A DNA stretch of 64,000 bases from Nocardia jiangxiensis NBRC 101359. GTDB taxonomy: Bacteria; Actinomycetota; Actinomycetes; Mycobacteriales; Mycobacteriaceae. A program made the position numbers and the translations under genes. The stretch spans positions 1-64,000 of the forward strand of contig NZ_BAGB01000161.1 in NCBI RefSeq assembly GCF_000308615.1, written 5' to 3'. The notes beneath the pieces are model-generated. The model searched no databases. It saw nothing but the letters and a program-made list of their open reading frames with translations, and was not told the origin of the DNA. Positions 63,304-64,000 of this stretch are shown in pieces; within the stretch, counting starts at the first letter, position 1; the number at the start of each line of letters is the position of its first letter.

Positions 63304-64000
63304 GAACGACCTCTCTTTCGACTCTCGATGAGTTCCGCAAGAAATGTGAACCGACATGCGACACCCCCGCACGGATTCGGACCGGTGCAATCCGGTCCGA
63401 CGTGAGGGAGCAGCCGGATATCCGCGCACGGTCCCCTTGCGTTACCACGTTCGTTGCGGTGTTGGACAATTCGGACCTCGACCGCGCGCAAAGGGCCTTC
63501 GATCAGGGTTTTCGTCAGGCATTCCGAAATGGGTTCCACCGGCTGCGCGGGTTGTTGCCGAGCACCGCGGTGGAGGAACATTCGGCGCCAGCATAATCAC
63601 GGTGGATTCACCGGATACCACCCCCCTAGCGACGAGGGTGACAATAGGGGGTACCGCGGGGCTGTACCAGACCGATGATCTGCGAGTACATGTCTCGCCG
63701 CTCGCACGCGCGTGCGCCAACCGCCGCTTCGCGCTGATCCTCACGCACCGACGATGGAGCGGTCATCCCCCGACGGACCCGTAGCACACAAATACCTCTG
63801 CATTGCAACGGCATTCACAACGTCCTCGACCGCACCCGTCTGATGAGCCGACCGCCCGACACCGGTCAGGACTTCGTCAAGGAGCCCCCCGGGCGGCGCC
63901 ATCAACGACGACCGCAATCACCTACCGATGCCGCGCGGGATCGACCACCGACACCAATCTGGTGGCCGCGGTACACAACCCCCTGACAGATACACCGTCG
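63304..64000. other. Right-edge region without a supported gene
   Basis: Several short frames exist on both strands, but none has a ribosome site plus a recognisable or well-composed translation. A 64-codon frame at 63402-63596 (+) is the least implausible. The region should include the promoter of the secreted protein. Confidence 0.4.

Noticed and set aside
63402..63596. 64-codon plus-strand frame at the right edge
   Set aside because: Somewhat protein-like, but without ribosome site, family or neighbours; not enough to call a gene.
1..64000. tRNA, rRNA, CRISPR array, insertion sequence or integrase attachment site
   Set aside because: I looked for cloverleaf-like repeats, regular direct repeats, transposase motifs and terminal repeats and saw none; short degenerate ones could be missed by eye.

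Overview
The window is high-GC DNA with actinobacterial gene style: tightly overlapping ATGA/GTGA junctions, many GTG starts, and a dense load of acyl-CoA ligases, SDRs, an MCE protein, a carboxylic acid reductase, an MptpB-type phosphatase and homologues of the mycobacterial methyltransferase Rv0560c. This points to the Mycobacteriales, most likely Nocardia or a close relative (inference; no rRNA is present). I found no tRNA, rRNA, CRISPR array or insertion sequence.

Layout. 1-12.9 kb (minus strand): a secondary-lipid/polyketide locus with a LysR regulator, a long-chain acyl ligase, an FAD oxidoreductase, an SGNH hydrolase, a 2215-residue PfaA-type synthase (KS-AT-3xACP-KR-DH) and a PfaC-type dehydratase protein that runs off the left edge. 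13.4-15.6 kb: an MptpB-like phosphatase and a fusion of an SRPBCC domain to an Rv0560c-like methyltransferase. 15.7-20.2 kb: an alpha-methylacyl-CoA racemase with two acyl-CoA ligases. 20.7-24.1 kb: an M20 hydrolase, a decayed aldehyde dehydrogenase and a secreted glycine-rich protein. 24.4-29.1 kb: a PucR-regulated oxidoreductase operon (LLM, SDR, quinone reductase) behind two matching palindromes and ending in a very strong terminator. 29.2-40.8 kb: a carboxylate-use region with SDR, APH-type kinase, MaoC hydratase, acyl-CoA dehydrogenase, GAF-LuxR regulator, a complete Liv-type ABC importer and an acyl ligase. 41-44.6 kb: carboxylic acid reductase. 44.8-47.4 kb: a TetR-controlled alpha/beta hydrolase and a second Rv0560c-like methyltransferase. 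48.5-52.0 kb: a flavin halogenase, chorismate lyase and CPA2 antiporter cassette, flanked by fragments of MarR and MFS genes. 53.3-60.6 kb: SDRs, a SnoaL-like protein, a PaaI-type thioesterase and an isochorismatase-like hydrolase, with a repeated GTCCC-N7-GGGAC motif. 60.6-63.3 kb: a lone, frameshifted MceB-like protein, an NTF2-like protein and a second secreted glycine-rich protein.

Two parts look most like undescribed systems. One is the halogenase plus chorismate lyase pair, which matches in logic the bromophenol genes bmp5/bmp6 of marine bacteria and suggests a halogenated hydroxybenzoate or phenol, with an antiporter as self-protection. The other is the PfaA/PfaC-type synthase with its unusual accessory enzymes. 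The kinase, acyl-CoA dehydrogenase, SDR, ligase and transporter set also resembles, in part, the phosphorylation route for 4-hydroxy acids known from levulinate catabolism. Short palindromes shared between separate operons suggest at least two local regulons.
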